56,430 nt of DNA from an uncultured Clostridia bacterium (GTDB lineage Bacteria > Bacillota > Clostridia > Oscillospirales > Acutalibacteraceae): positions 1 through 56,430 of the forward strand of contig CAMJJL010000006.1 in assembly GCA_946406145.1 (NCBI GenBank). Direction: 5' to 3'. This document shows positions 41,894 through 50,570 of this stretch, in pieces. The notes below the pieces were generated by a model, which searched no databases, was not told where the DNA came from, and saw only the letters and a program-made list of their open reading frames with translations. The translations under genes and the position numbers were made by a program. Each line of letters begins with the position of its first letter. Position 1 is the first letter of the stretch.

Positions 41894-42894
41894 TCGTATC
41901 CTTTATCCATCGCGCGATCATGCAGGGTATTCCGCTGCTGTTCGGCGCTACCGGTGAGATCGTCACCGAGAAGAGCGGTAACCTCAACCTCGGTATCCCC
42001 GGCGTGATGTATGTCGGCGGTATCTCCGGCGTTATCGGCGCCTTTATGTATGAGAATTCCCTGCCCGACAAGAGTATGGCAAATCCCTTCTTAGCGATCA
42101 TGATCCCCCTGCTGTGCAGCCTGCTCGGCTCGCTGATCATGGGTCTGATCTACTCGTTCCTGACCACTACCCTGCGTGCGAATCAGAACGTCACCGGTCT
42201 TGCTATCACCACCTTCGGCGTGGGCCTGGGCAACTTCTTCGGCGGCTCGCTGATCAAGATCGTCGGCGCGGATGTGCCGTCCATCACCCTGAGCACGACC
42301 TCTAAATTCTTCTCCGCGCACCTGCCCTTTGCCGACAATATGGGTTGGTTCGGCGAGATCTTCCTCAGCTACGGCTTCCTCGCGTATCTCGCGGTCATCA
42401 TCGCGATCGTGACCTCGCTGTTCCTGAAAAAGACCCGTACCGGTCTGAACCTGCGCGCTGTCGGTGAGAACCCGGCTACCGCGGATGCGGCAGGCGTCAA
42501 CGTCAGCCGCTATAAGTACATGTCCACCTGCGTCGGCAGTATGATCGCAGGTCTGGGCGGTCTGTACTACGTCATGGACTATGTCAGCGGCGTATGGTCA
42601 AACGACGGCTTCGGCGACCGCGGATGGCTGGCGATCGCGCTGGTTATCTTCACCGTATGGAAGCCGAACTTTGCCATCATCGGCTCCATCCTGTTCGGCG
42701 GACTGTACATCATCCACAACTACCTCAACCAGTTCTTCCCGTTCATCCCCGTAGATATGAGCACGCAGGAGCTGATCAAGATGGCTCCCTACCTCGTCAC
42801 CGTACTGGTGCTGATCGTCAACTCCATGCGCAACAAGCGCGAGAATCAGCCGCCCGAGGCATTGGGACTCTCCTACTTCCGAGAAGACCGCTAG
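41890..42894 (+). CDS. Nucleoside ABC transporter permease (YufQ-like)
   Basis: 334 residues, with GGAGG upstream and a 4-bp overlap with the preceding gene. About nine membrane helices. Family motifs: TPLLFGATGEIVTEKSGNLNLGIPGVM-type start (here IPLLFGATGEIVTEKSG), GLGNFFGG, RAVGENPATADAAGVNVSRYKY (the coupling-helix region that contacts the ATPase) and RGWLAIALVIF. Last gene of the importer operon; a GC-rich terminator hairpin follows at 43125. Confidence 0.93.
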   Translation: MIVSFIHRAIMQGIPLLFGATGEIVTEKSGNLNLGIPGVMYVGGISGVIGAFMYENSLPDKSMANPFLAIMIPLLCSLLGSLIMGLIYSFLTTTLRANQNVTGLAITTFGVGLGNFFGGSLIKIVGADVPSITLSTTSKFFSAHLPFADNMGWFGEIFLSYGFLAYLAVIIAIVTSLFLKKTRTGLNLRAVGENPATADAAGVNVSRYKYMSTCVGSMIAGLGGLYYVMDYVSGVWSNDGFGDRGWLAIALVIFTVWKPNFAIIGSILFGGLYIIHNYLNQFFPFIPVDMSTQELIKMAPYLVTVLVLIVNSMRNKRENQPPEALGLSYFREDR

Positions 42895-42918
42895 CGGCGC
42901 GCCGCTTTATTCAAAACA

Positions 42919-42968
42919 GTCATTGCGAGGGGCAAACATGCTTGTTTAGCCCCGTGGCAATCTCAACC
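42919..42968. repeat. GTCATTGCGA-type dispersed repeat
   Basis: GTCATTGCGAGGGGC at the left and CCCGTGGCAATCTCAACC at the right, with an AAACATGCTTGTTT centre. It follows the transporter operon. Confidence 0.75.
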
Positions 42969-43124
42969 TCTGACACGTGTGTCTTTGTTCCGCCTTTTGC
43001 AATCGCGATTGTGCGGATATCGCTCCTCAACGGCAGGACGGAATGACATATTCCGATATCGTCTGAAAGTTTCTGCTGCGGTGGGTCGGAAGTAGAAAAA
43101 CACTGAAACAAATAATCAATTAAC

Positions 43125-43158
43125 AAGGGAGGGTGCAGCAACGCACCCTCCCTTCGGT
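43125..43158 (+). terminator. Terminator of the nucleoside transporter operon
   Basis: AAGGGAGGGTGC (43125-43136) pairs with GCACCCTCCCTT (43143-43154), then CGGTTT. The 746-bp gap 42895-43640 holds this hairpin, three repeats and a promoter, but no gene. Confidence 0.7.
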
Positions 43159-43168
43159 TTATAAAAAA

Positions 43169-43426
43169 GCCTTCCCCTCGGGGTACCCCCGTTGGGGGAA
43201 TGTCCGAAGGACAAGGGGGGAGCCGCTTCCGGCGAGGAGAAGGTGGCGACCAACGGGAGACGGATGAGGGGACAACCTCTCCTATTGATGTCGGACTCGG
43301 TGAGGCTGTGTGTTTACCGAGAATTGCAGAAATGCCCCACTCTCTCTGTTGAGATGATCTTTCGGAAAACACAGCCCCTCATCCGACTCGGCATACGCCG
43401 AGCCACCTTCCCCCAAAGGGGAAGGC
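43169..43426. mobile_element. Composite MITE-like palindromic repeat, 'CCTTCCCC' family
   Basis: Outer ends GCCTTCCCCTCGGGG and CCCCAAAGGGGAAGGC are inverted. The left end carries an extra insert (CCCCGTTGGGGG, GTCCGAAGGAC) not present in the other copies, so it is either composite or rearranged. The right end has a CTCGGCATACGCCGAG hairpin. Confidence 0.65.
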
Positions 43427-43501
43427 TGGTAAAAATCAAAATACGCAGTGTTTCGGATTGTATATGGTTGAATATGTCGATCCAAAAGTCTATCAATGGG
43501 T

Positions 43502-43573
43502 GCGGGCTTCGCCCGCCATCAACTCCTAACTCCTAACTTCTGACCACTCATCACTGACCACTGACCACTACCC
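43502..43573. repeat. Short repeats ACTCCTA / GACCACTCA
   Basis: GCGGGCTTCGCCCGC hairpin followed by tandem AACTCCTAACTCCTAAC and GACCACT words. Related words occur at about 32455, 33840 and 48338-48480, so this is part of a dispersed family. Confidence 0.5.
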
Positions 43574-43582
43574 CCTCGGCTC

Positions 43583-43611
43583 TTGATTTTTTTCCGACTT
43601 TATATTATGAT
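43583..43611 (+). promoter_or_regulatory. Promoter of the membrane protein gene at 43641
   Basis: TTGATT (43583-43588), 17 bp, TATGAT (43606-43611). The ribosome binding site AAAGGAG follows. Confidence 0.65.
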
Positions 43612-43640
43612 AGAATCAACATAGAAAGGAGTGTACGATA

Positions 43641-44324
43641 ATGATGTTTCCCAAAGCCCGAAAGGGCGTGACGAAAATCTTCATCGCCGAGATCTGTACG
43701 CTGATCGCCGCTGTGGTATCAGGCATTCTCAGCTTGCTCATCGCAAAAGCAGGCGGTATCGAAAATCTCAATTTTGAAAACCTGATGAGCGCAGTCTCCC
43801 AACCGGTGATGATCCTCTCGATCGTGGCGGCGGTGCTGCTGCTGTTTTCCGGATTGTTCAAGATCATCGGCTACATCCAGGCGGCAGGCGACGAGGAGTA
43901 CTTCACCCGTGCGATCATCTATGCGGTCATCTCGGTTGTACTCTATGTGATCGCAGGCTTTTTGCAGAGTCAAACCGGCACCGTGATGGAGTGGATTTAT
44001 ACGATCGTGATCGCTATCGCCGAGCTGATGCAGCTGCTGGTGATGACCTCGACGATCAACGGACTCGCCGAACTCTCCTATCAGTGCCGCAGGGATGACC
44101 TCGTGGCGCGCGGCAATACGATCATCAAGATCATCGGCACCGTTTACACCCTGAACATCAGCTTGATCATCGTCGGCAGAGTGTTCAAGATCTTTATGAA
44201 GGAATCGGTTCTCGAAATCATCACCCTGATCGTGACCGCCATCATCCTGATCCTGACCGTCATCGCCTATATCCTGTATCTGGGTTATCTCGGCAAGGTC
44301 AGCTCCATGCTCAGAAGAAACTGA
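43641..44324 (+). CDS. Membrane protein of unknown function
   Basis: 227 residues, with GAAAGGAG before a double ATG (43641/43644). Hydropathy read by eye gives about six membrane helices (15-38, 52-78, 86-108, 117-138, 155-175, 190-218) with short polar loops and no catalytic motif. I do not recognise a family. It has its own promoter and a terminator, so it is a single-gene unit. Confidence 0.7.
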   Translation: MMFPKARKGVTKIFIAEICTLIAAVVSGILSLLIAKAGGIENLNFENLMSAVSQPVMILSIVAAVLLLFSGLFKIIGYIQAAGDEEYFTRAIIYAVISVVLYVIAGFLQSQTGTVMEWIYTIVIAIAELMQLLVMTSTINGLAELSYQCRRDDLVARGNTIIKIIGTVYTLNISLIIVGRVFKIFMKESVLEIITLIVTAIILILTVIAYILYLGYLGKVSSMLRRN

Positions 44325-44338
44325 ATCACGAAACGATA

Positions 44339-44367
44339 ATGCCGCGGCTTGGTTCCGCGGCATTTTT
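44339..44367 (+). terminator. Terminator of the membrane protein gene
   Basis: ATGCCGCGG (44339-44347) pairs with CCGCGGCAT (44355-44363), then TTTT. Confidence 0.85.
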
Positions 44368-44371
44368 CATA

Positions 44372-44435
44372 GCCTTCCCTTGGGAAAAGACGGCTCGACA
44401 AAGGATCCTGTTTGTCGAGTCGGATGAGGGGCTCA
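44372..44435. mobile_element. Half of a MITE-like repeat, 'CCTTCCC' family
   Basis: Begins GCCTTCCCTTGGGAA and continues with CTCGACAAAGGATCCTGTTTGTCGAG and GGATGAGGGG, as in the other copies, but no right inverted end follows. A truncated copy. Confidence 0.55.
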
Positions 44436-44511
44436 CATTTCTGTCAGAAATCTTATCCAAGCCGACCGATACCATGTCAATAAAATGAACGGATATGATC
44501 TGAAAACAAAA

Positions 44512-44689
44512 ACAACCAAGTGTTTGTTTTCTTATTCTTCTTAGCTTTCTCATTTCATTATCATTGTCTTTTTCTTTATTCTTTTTCTTTTCTTTCTCTT
44601 AGGTTATTTTGCTTAACAAAAAAACCAATTGCTTTTTTTATTAACATTTGTTGACACGTGTTGGTTTTGTTGACAGTTGTTGATGACAT
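44512..44689. other. Strongly biased, gene-free tract (T/C-rich, then TTGTTGACA repeats)
   Basis: Positions 44520-44603 are almost entirely T and C on the plus strand. Then comes an AACAAAAAAACCAATTG / CTTTTTTT palindrome (about 44614-44640). Finally, three TTGTTGA words surround ACACGTGTT (44649-44684). No gene or family recognised. It lies in the 3' flank of glnN, before its terminator. Confidence 0.55.
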
Positions 44690-44726
44690 AAAAAATCCCC
44701 TGCAAACGCTTTTGCGGATGCAGGGG
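44690..44726 (-). terminator. Terminator of glnN
   Basis: CCCCTGCA (44697-44704) pairs with TGCAGGGG (44719-44726). On the minus strand the stem is followed by ATTTTTT. Confidence 0.8.
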
Positions 44727-44763
44727 TGTTTCATATTTCATAATTCCTGAGTATCACGATATC

Positions 44764-46860
44764 TTACTGCACGCTGAACAGCAGTTGACCATAGCTCGGA
44801 TAGGGCCAGTATTTGCTGTCGGTGCACATCTCCATCTCATCGGAGATCGCGCGCAGCTCGGTCATGGTCGTGAGCATCTCGTTACAGCAGTATTCGGCAT
44901 GGCTCTGGATGTTCTTGCGGTAGGCGATAGAGCCGCCGACCTTGGAATCCAGCTCGTCGATCTTTTCGCTGAACTGCGACAGCAGATCGCTGAGCTTTGA
45001 GAGCAGCTTGATCTCGGCGTCTGTACGGATGTCGTCGGACACCGCGCGTTTTCTGCGGATGGTCTCGGCGAGCTCGCCGGTAAAGGCGGATACGGCAGGG
45101 AAGATGTCCTTCTTCGCCATATCGAGCATCGTCAGCGCCTCGAGGTCGATGATCTTGATGTAGTTCTCGAGCAGGATCTCCTGACGCGCCTTGACCTCGG
45201 TCTCGTTGAAGATGTTATTGCGCTTGAAGAGGTCGAGATTCTTCTTGAGGGTATATTTTTTGAGCGCCTCGGGGGTCGATTTCAGATTGAGCAGTCCGCG
45301 CTGTTCCGCCTCGGTGACCCACTCATCGGTGTAGCCGTCGCCGTTGAAGATGATGCGGCGATGCTTTTTGAGGTTCTTGCGGATCAGGCGGCGTACTGCG
45401 GCGTCAAAGTCAGCCGCGTTCTCCAGCTCGTCGGAGAAGCTCGACAGTACATCCGCGACCATGGTGTTGAGCATGATGTTGGGGCAGGAGATATTCAGCG
45501 CCGAACCTAAGGAACGGAACTCAAACTTGTTGCCCGTAAAGGCAAAGGGCGAGGTGCGGTTGCGGTCGGTGGTATCCTTGCGGATCTCGGGCAGCGCCTC
45601 GGCGCCCGTATTCATGATGACCTTGCCCTGACTCTCATACTCCTCGCGGTTGATGATCGCCTCGACGATCGCCTCTAAGTCGTCGCCCAAGAACATCGAG
45701 ATGATGAACGGCGGCGCCTCGTCACCGCCCATACGGTGGTCGTTGCCGGCAGTCGCGACAGACAGGCGCAGCAGGTCTTGATATTCGTCGACCGCCGTGA
45801 TGACAGCCGTCAAAAACAGTAGGAACTGGGTGTTTTCCTCGGGCTTTTTGCCGGGCTTCAAGAGGTTCTCGCCCGTGTTGGTGGACAGCGACCAGTTGTT
45901 GTGCTTGCCGGAGCCGTTCACGCCCTTGAAGGGCTTTTCGTGCAGCAGGCACACCATGTTATGCTTTCTCGCGATGCGCTTCATCAGCTCCATGGTGAGC
46001 TGATTGTGGTCGGCAGCGATGTTGACGGTGGTGAAGATCGGCGCCAGCTCGTGCTGTGCCGGAGCCACCTCGTTGTGCTCGGTCTTGGCGTAGATGCCCA
46101 GCTTCCACAGTTCCTCATCCAGCTCCGACATGAACGCCTTGACGCGCTGCTTGATCGCGCCGAAGTAGTGGTCGTCGAGCTGCTGACCCTTGGGTGAACG
46201 CGCGCCGAAGAGGGTGCGTCCGGTATATTTCAGATCCTTGCGGCGTTCGTAAACATCCATGTCGATCAAGAAGTATTCCTGCTCGGGACCGACGGTCGCG
46301 TCTACGCGTGTGACGTCGGTCTTGCCGAAGAGGTGCAGGATCCGCACACTCTCGTGATTGATGCGGTTCATCGAGCGGAGCAGGGGGGTCTTTTTGTCCA
46401 GCACATCGCCGGTGTATGACATGAACGCGGTCGGGATGCACAGGGTATTGTCCTTGACGAACGCGGGCGAGGTGGGATCCCATGTGGTATAGCCGCGTGC
46501 TTCAAAGGTGGCGCGGATGCCGCCGGAGGGGAAGGAGGACGCGTCGGGCTCGCCCTTGATCAGCTCCTTGCCCGAGAACTCCATGATGACATGACCGTCC
46601 GCGTGAGGGGAGATAAAGCTGTCGTGCTTTTCGGCGGTGATGCCGGTCATCGGCTGGAACCAGTGGGTATAGTGGGTACAGCCCTTCTCGATCGCCCATT
46701 CCTTCATTGCGTCGGCTACATCGTTCGCGACCTTGAGATCGAGCGGAATACCGTTCTCGATACTCTCGCGGTAGGAGTCATACACATCCTGTGTCAGTCG
46801 GACGCGCATCTTCTCGTCGTTGAATACATTTGAGGCAAAAATGCCGGGTACATCTATCAT
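44764..46860 (-). CDS. glnN: Glutamine synthetase, type III
   Basis: 698 residues, matching the large type III enzymes (about 700, against about 450-470 for types I and II). The start follows GGGAGGAACACT; a longer frame to 46926 runs into a MITE. It makes glutamine from glutamate, ammonia and ATP. Type III motifs: [24 protein letters not shown] (metal ligands), [64 protein letters not shown] (ATP and glutamate binding) and a long C-terminal helical part. Its promoter is consensus-like and the leader carries a MITE. Nitrogen control is expected for this gene, but no GlnR-type operator is visible. Confidence 0.96.
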   Translation of the reverse strand: MIDVPGIFASNVFNDEKMRVRLTQDVYDSYRESIENGIPLDLKVANDVADAMKEWAIEKGCTHYTHWFQPMTGITAEKHDSFISPHADGHVIMEFSGKELIKGEPDASSFPSGGIRATFEARGYTTWDPTSPAFVKDNTLCIPTAFMSYTGDVLDKKTPLLRSMNRINHESVRILHLFGKTDVTRVDATVGPEQEYFLIDMDVYERRKDLKYTGRTLFGARSPKGQQLDDHYFGAIKQRVKAFMSELDEELWKLGIYAKTEHNEVAPAQHELAPIFTTVNIAADHNQLTMELMKRIARKHNMVCLLHEKPFKGVNGSGKHNNWSLSTNTGENLLKPGKKPEENTQFLLFLTAVITAVDEYQDLLRLSVATAGNDHRMGGDEAPPFIISMFLGDDLEAIVEAIINREEYESQGKVIMNTGAEALPEIRKDTTDRNRTSPFAFTGNKFEFRSLGSALNISCPNIMLNTMVADVLSSFSDELENAADFDAAVRRLIRKNLKKHRRIIFNGDGYTDEWVTEAEQRGLLNLKSTPEALKKYTLKKNLDLFKRNNIFNETEVKARQEILLENYIKIIDLEALTMLDMAKKDIFPAVSAFTGELAETIRRKRAVSDDIRTDAEIKLLSKLSDLLSQFSEKIDELDSKVGGSIAYRKNIQSHAEYCCNEMLTTMTELRAISDEMEMCTDSKYWPYPSYGQLLFSVQ

Positions 46861-46888
46861 AGTGTTCCTCCCAATCAAAGGTAGAAAA

Positions 46889-47049
46889 GCCTTCCCCTTG
46901 AGGGGAAGGTGGGCTTTTCGGCTCAAAAGCCGAAAAGGTCGGATGAGGTGGCAACCTTTCCGATCAAACGATTCATGAGATGAGGAAGAAACGCTTCCAC
47001 CTCATCCGCCTCGCTCAGCCGCGAGGCACCTTCCCCTCAAGGGGAAGGC
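46889..47049. mobile_element. MITE-like palindromic repeat in the glnN leader
   Basis: GCCTTCCCCTTGAGGGGAAG at the left, CTTCCCCTCAAGGGGAAGGC at the right, and an internal CTTTTCGGCTCAAAAGCCGAAAAG hairpin. It lies between the glnN promoter and ribosome binding site, so it would be transcribed into the mRNA leader. Confidence 0.8.
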
Positions 47050-47062
47050 TGTATTATATTAA

Positions 47063-47091
47063 AGTATATTCGATTCCGCCGTCTGTGTCAA
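47063..47091 (-). promoter_or_regulatory. Promoter of glnN
   Basis: On the minus strand: TTGACA (47086-47091), 17 bp, TATACT (47063-47068). Predicted leader is about 200 bases. Confidence 0.8.
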
Positions 47092-47117
47092 CTAAAACCA
47101 CGCAGTTTCATTTAAAT

Positions 47118-47222
47118 GTCATTGCGAAGGACGCATTAAGCTAAGGTTGAGATTGCCGCGTCGGAATGAGATTCCTCCTCGCAATGACGATCAATATGCG
47201 TCCTGTGGCAATCTCAACCGAA
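47118..47222. repeat. GTCATTGCGA-type dispersed repeat (long form)
   Basis: GTCATTGCGAAGGACGC at the left, internal GGTTGAGATTGCC and CTCCTCGCAATGAC, right end GGCAATCTCAACCGAATC. It resembles 37380-37488 almost throughout. It lies just upstream of the dapF promoter. Confidence 0.8.
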
Positions 47223-47230
47223 TCGCTTTG

Positions 47231-47259
47231 TTGACTTTGCGCCCAAATCTCTGTATAAT
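47231..47259 (+). promoter_or_regulatory. Promoter of dapF
   Basis: TTGACT (47231-47236), 17 bp, TATAAT (47254-47259). Only about 18 bases separate the -10 from the start codon, so the leader is very short. Confidence 0.8.
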
Positions 47260-47277
47260 TGACCCGAAAGGGTGATA

Positions 47278-48129
47278 ATGATGAAAAAACTGCGTTTTAC
47301 CAAGATGCACGGCATCTCAAACGACTATGTATATATCAGCACATTTGACCAGCCCGAGGAGGACTGGGAGCAGCTCGCGATCCGTCTGAGCGACCGCCGC
47401 ACCGGTATCGGCGGCGATGGCATCATCCTCGTATGTCCGTCCGATGTTGCCGACGCGAAAATGCGTATCTTCAATGCCGACGGCAGTGAGGGAAAGATGT
47501 GCGGCAACGGTATCCGATGTGTCGGCAAGTTCGTCTATGACAAGGGTCTGGTGCCCCCTGATAAAACTACCGTTACCATCGACACGCTTAGCGGTATCAA
47601 GACGCTGGAGCTGACCGTCGAGGACGGCAAGGTGCAGTCCGCGCGCGTCGATATGGGGGCGGCGATCCTGCGCCCTGCCGATATTCCCGTAACATATGTC
47701 GGTGACAGGATGATCGACGCGCCTTTAGAGGTGGACGGCAAGACATGGAACGTCACCGCCGTTTCGATGGGCAATCCGCATTGCGTGACCTTTGTGGACG
47801 ATGTAGACAGCCTCGACCTCGAGAAGCTCGGCCCGCATTTTGAGAACCATCCCGTCTTCCCCGAGAGGGTGAACACGGAGTTCGTCAGAGTCATCGATGA
47901 CCATACCCTGCAGATGCGCGTATGGGAGCGCGGCTCGGGCGAGACATGGGCTTGCGGCACCGGCGCCTGCGCGACCGCCGTGGCGGCGTGCCTGAACGGT
48001 TATTGCCAAAAGGGCGACGACATCACCGTGCGCCTGCGCGGCGGCGAGCTGGTCATCCGCTATACCGACGATACCGTCATCATGACAGGTCCCGCGTCCA
48101 CCGTGTTTGAGGGCGTTGTTGAGGTATGA
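47278..48129 (+). CDS. dapF: Diaminopimelate epimerase
   Basis: 283 residues. The start could be ATG 47278 or 47281; 47278 has the better spacing to GAAAGGGTGAT. The enzyme converts LL- to meso-diaminopimelate, for lysine and peptidoglycan. The two catalytic cysteines are visible: MCGNGIRC (first Cys, about residue 77) and WACGTGACA (second Cys, about residue 226). Also FTKMHGISNDY at the start and NADGSEGKMCGNG. Single gene with its own promoter and terminator. The his operon that follows is transcribed separately. Confidence 0.96.
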   Translation: MMKKLRFTKMHGISNDYVYISTFDQPEEDWEQLAIRLSDRRTGIGGDGIILVCPSDVADAKMRIFNADGSEGKMCGNGIRCVGKFVYDKGLVPPDKTTVTIDTLSGIKTLELTVEDGKVQSARVDMGAAILRPADIPVTYVGDRMIDAPLEVDGKTWNVTAVSMGNPHCVTFVDDVDSLDLEKLGPHFENHPVFPERVNTEFVRVIDDHTLQMRVWERGSGETWACGTGACATAVAACLNGYCQKGDDITVRLRGGELVIRYTDDTVIMTGPASTVFEGVVEV

Positions 48130-48200
48130 TGGTAGGGACGAGCAGTGCTCGTCCGCGTCCCGCAGGGGGACATTCGCCTCAGGCGATATAGCAGGATCTC

Positions 48201-48223
48201 AAGGGCAGTACACCTGCCCTTTT
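48201..48223 (+). terminator. Terminator of dapF
   Basis: AAGGGCAG (48201-48208) pairs with CTGCCCTT (48214-48221), followed by TT and C. Confidence 0.7.
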
Positions 48224-48296
48224 CATATGTAATTATCCAAAAAGTACTGTGCAAATCTTCCGCTATCCGTCAAGATGATGAAAGTATCGGGAAGAC

Positions 48297-48325
48297 TTGA
48301 CTTTATTATGATAAAGTGATAAACT
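48297..48325 (+). promoter_or_regulatory. Promoter of the yerC-his operon
   Basis: TTGACT (48297-48302), 17 bp, TAAACT (48320-48325). The leader of about 160 bases carries a repeat. No T-box signature seen. Confidence 0.65.
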
Positions 48326-48337
48326 GACTTTAAAAAT

Positions 48338-48480
48338 GAGGAGTTAGGAGTGAGGAGTTAGGAGTTGTGGGAAGCACTTCGTGCTTTGGATTCCTAAAAG
48401 ATGGTCAAAAGCGTTGCTGATTCATTTACAAATGGGTGTGGGCATTGCCCGCCATTCACTCCTCATTCCTGACTGACAAA
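48338..48480. repeat. Repeat in the his operon leader (AGGAGTTAGGAGT family)
   Basis: Tandem GAGGAGTTAGGAGT words at the left, a GAAGCACTTCGTGCTTTGG hairpin, and inverted ATTCACTCCTCATTCCT at the right. Related words occur at 32455, 33840 and 43502. Confidence 0.6.
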
Positions 48481-48491
48481 AGAGGTATATT

Positions 48492-48779
48492 ATGAACCAT
48501 TCTCCGTCTGCCGACAGGCTTTTTGAGGCGATCCTCAGCCTGAAAGATACCGACGAATGTTACAACTTTTTTGAAGATCTCTGCACGATCACCGAGCTGC
48601 GCGATATGTGTCAGCGGCTCGATACCGCCTTCTTAATCGATGAGGGCGTGAGCTATCAGAGGATCAGTGAGCAGATCGGCGTGTCCACCGCCACCATCAG
48701 CCGCGTGAGCCGTTGTCTGAACTACGGCGCAGGCGGATATCGCTCTGTGATCGACCGCATGAAGGAGGAAAAGGAATGA
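48492..48779 (+). CDS. YerC/YecD-type TrpR-like regulator
   Basis: 95 residues, with AGAGG before the ATG. Helical throughout, with a TrpR-like helix-turn-helix at about 55-80 (YQRISEQIGVSTATISRVSRCLNYG). Family knowledge: YerC-type proteins in Firmicutes frequently sit at the head of his genes and are thought to be repressors. Its last codons overlap the hisZ-hisG start by 4 bp (ATGA), so it is co-translated with the operon it probably controls. Confidence 0.88.
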   Translation: MNHSPSADRLFEAILSLKDTDECYNFFEDLCTITELRDMCQRLDTAFLIDEGVSYQRISEQIGVSTATISRVSRCLNYGAGGYRSVIDRMKEEKE

Positions 48780-50350
48780 ACATCAACGACAGCGTGCTCA
48801 GCTACGCCGAACGCCTGACCTTCTCACTCAGAGAATTATACAGCAAAAACGGCTATCAGCCGTATCGCATGAGTAAGTTCGAGGACTACGACCTCTACAG
48901 CCGTAACAAGGATTTTCTGGTCTCCGACCGCGTCATCACCTTCACCGATCTCAGCGGCAAGCTCAAAGCGCTCAAGCCGGATGTGACCCTCTCCATCATC
49001 AGGAACCATACCGACGACACAACACGCAAGCTTTTTTATAACGAGAACGTGTACCGTGTATCAAAGGGTGCGGACGGGTATAAGGAGATCATGCAGGCAG
49101 GTGTGGAGTGCATCGGCGAGGTGGATAACGCCCTTGTCGGCGAGAGCCTGATGCTCGCGGCACAGAGTCTGGAGCTGATCGGAAAGAACTTTGTCCTCGA
49201 TGTGTCCGACCTCGATATCCTCAACGCCGCGGTCGAAAAAATCACCGACAGTAAGCGTCTGCAGGATGAGTTGGTCAAGTGTGTGAGCGAGAAAAACGCC
49301 CACGGCATCCTCTCGCTGTGTGAGGATAACGGCATTGATCCGCGTTCAGCCGACAGCCTGATCGCGCTGCTGACGCTCTGCGGCGCTCCCGACAGCGTGC
49401 TCCCGAAGCTGAGCGACCTGTGCGATACCCTCGATTGCCGTGACGCGTATGAGGAACTCAGTGAAGCGCTGTCCGTGTTCCGTGACACGGCGCTGCTCCA
49501 TAGGATACAGATCGATTTTTCGGTCGTGAGTGACCGCAGCTATTATAACGGCGTGATCTTCAAGGGCTTTGTCAGCGGTGTGCCCGACAGCGTGCTCTCG
49601 GGCGGTAGGTACGACAAGCTCCTGCGCCGTATGAAGCGCAGTGCCAAGGCGGTCGGCTTCGCCGTCTACCTCGATATGCTCGAGCGTGTCGACGAGATCA
49701 CCGCGGTCGATGCTCCCGAGGATACGATGCTCAATGTGGCATTGCCCAAGGGCAGGCTCGGCGAAAAGGTCTACGCGATGTTTGAGGCGGCAGGCTTCCC
49801 CTGTCCGTCCATTAAGGAAAATAACCGCAAGCTGATTTTTGAGAATCCCGAGGCAGGTGTGCGCTATTTTTGGGTCAAGCCCAGCGATGTGGCGATTTAC
49901 GTCGAGCGCGGCGCCGCGGATATCGGCGTTGCAGGTAAGGATATCCTGCTCGAATATGAGCCGGAGGTATATGAGCTGCTCGACCTTGAGTTCGGCAAGT
50001 GCCGCATGGCAGTCGCCGCGCCGAAGGGATTTGAGGATGACAGGAGCCGCACCCTGCGCGTGGCGACCAAGTTCTCTAAGATCGCGGCGGATCATTACGC
50101 GCAGAAGGGCAGAGATATCGACATCGTCCACCTCAACGGCTCCATCGAGATCGCGCCCATCTTAGGGCTGACGGACGTCATCGTCGATATCGTCGAGACC
50201 GGCACTACCCTCAGGGAGAACAACCTCGAGGTGGTCGAGAACATCGTGCCGATCTCCGCGCGCCTGATTGCGAACAAGAGCAGTTATAAGTTCAAGGGCG
50301 ATAATATCACCAAGATCGCGCATGAACTGAAAAGTCAGATAGAGGAATAA
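48776..50350 (+). CDS. hisZG: HisZ-HisG fusion: ATP phosphoribosyltransferase regulatory and catalytic subunits
   Basis: 524 residues. The start at 48776 overlaps the yerC stop; a further upstream frame is a read-through of that gene. Residues about 1-315 are HisZ, a paralogue of HisRS without synthetase activity (YQPYRMSKFEDYDLY, LKPDVTLSIIRN, FYNENVYRV, YYNGVIFKGFV, SGGRYDKLL). Residues about 322-524 are the short-form HisG (VALPKGRLGEKV, ADIGVAGKDIL, DVIVDIVETGTTLRENNL). Together they catalyse and feedback-regulate ATP + PRPP to phosphoribosyl-ATP, the first step of histidine synthesis. In most bacteria with short HisG these are two genes. No internal stop or frameshift is evident at the junction (near nt 49735), so the fusion seems real. 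Confidence 0.92.
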   Translation: MNINDSVLSYAERLTFSLRELYSKNGYQPYRMSKFEDYDLYSRNKDFLVSDRVITFTDLSGKLKALKPDVTLSIIRNHTDDTTRKLFYNENVYRVSKGADGYKEIMQAGVECIGEVDNALVGESLMLAAQSLELIGKNFVLDVSDLDILNAAVEKITDSKRLQDELVKCVSEKNAHGILSLCEDNGIDPRSADSLIALLTLCGAPDSVLPKLSDLCDTLDCRDAYEELSEALSVFRDTALLHRIQIDFSVVSDRSYYNGVIFKGFVSGVPDSVLSGGRYDKLLRRMKRSAKAVGFAVYLDMLERVDEITAVDAPEDTMLNVALPKGRLGEKVYAMFEAAGFPCPSIKENNRKLIFENPEAGVRYFWVKPSDVAIYVERGAADIGVAGKDILLEYEPEVYELLDLEFGKCRMAVAAPKGFEDDRSRTLRVATKFSKIAADHYAQKGRDIDIVHLNGSIEIAPILGLTDVIVDIVETGTTLRENNLEVVENIVPISARLIANKSSYKFKGDNITKIAHELKSQIEE

Positions 50351-50352
50351 TG

Positions 50353-50551
50353 GCCTTCCCCTCGGGGGGAAGGTGTCAACGAAGTTGACGGATGAGGGGA
50401 TCACCTTTCCGCAATTTCAATAATTCAAAGAGCGATACACATAATCGTGATAGCTGTATGGCTTTTCTGTAATTGAATTCGGGGCGATACCGGATAGGTC
50501 AGCCCCTCATCAGTCAGGCGATGCCTGACAGCTTCCCCCCGAGGGGAAGCC
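50353..50551. mobile_element. MITE-like repeat between hisZG and hisD
   Basis: GCCTTCCCCTCGGGGGGAAG at the left, CTTCCCCCCGAGGGGAAGCC at the right. Internal GTCAACGAAGTTGAC and TCAGGCGATGCCTGA hairpins. The outer about 60 bases on each side match the copy at 55765-55961, while the middle differs. It ends 19 bp before hisD. Confidence 0.85.
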
Positions 50552-50570
50552 TCAATACTGGAGGAACATC

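Noticed and set aside
44649..44684. Plasmid-type iterons or replication origin
   Set aside because: Only three loose TTGTTGA words, no replication initiator gene and no DnaA boxes nearby.
48326..48491. T-box or histidine attenuator leader for the his operon
   Set aside because: No His-rich leader peptide or T-box sequence; the region is a dispersed repeat with hairpins.
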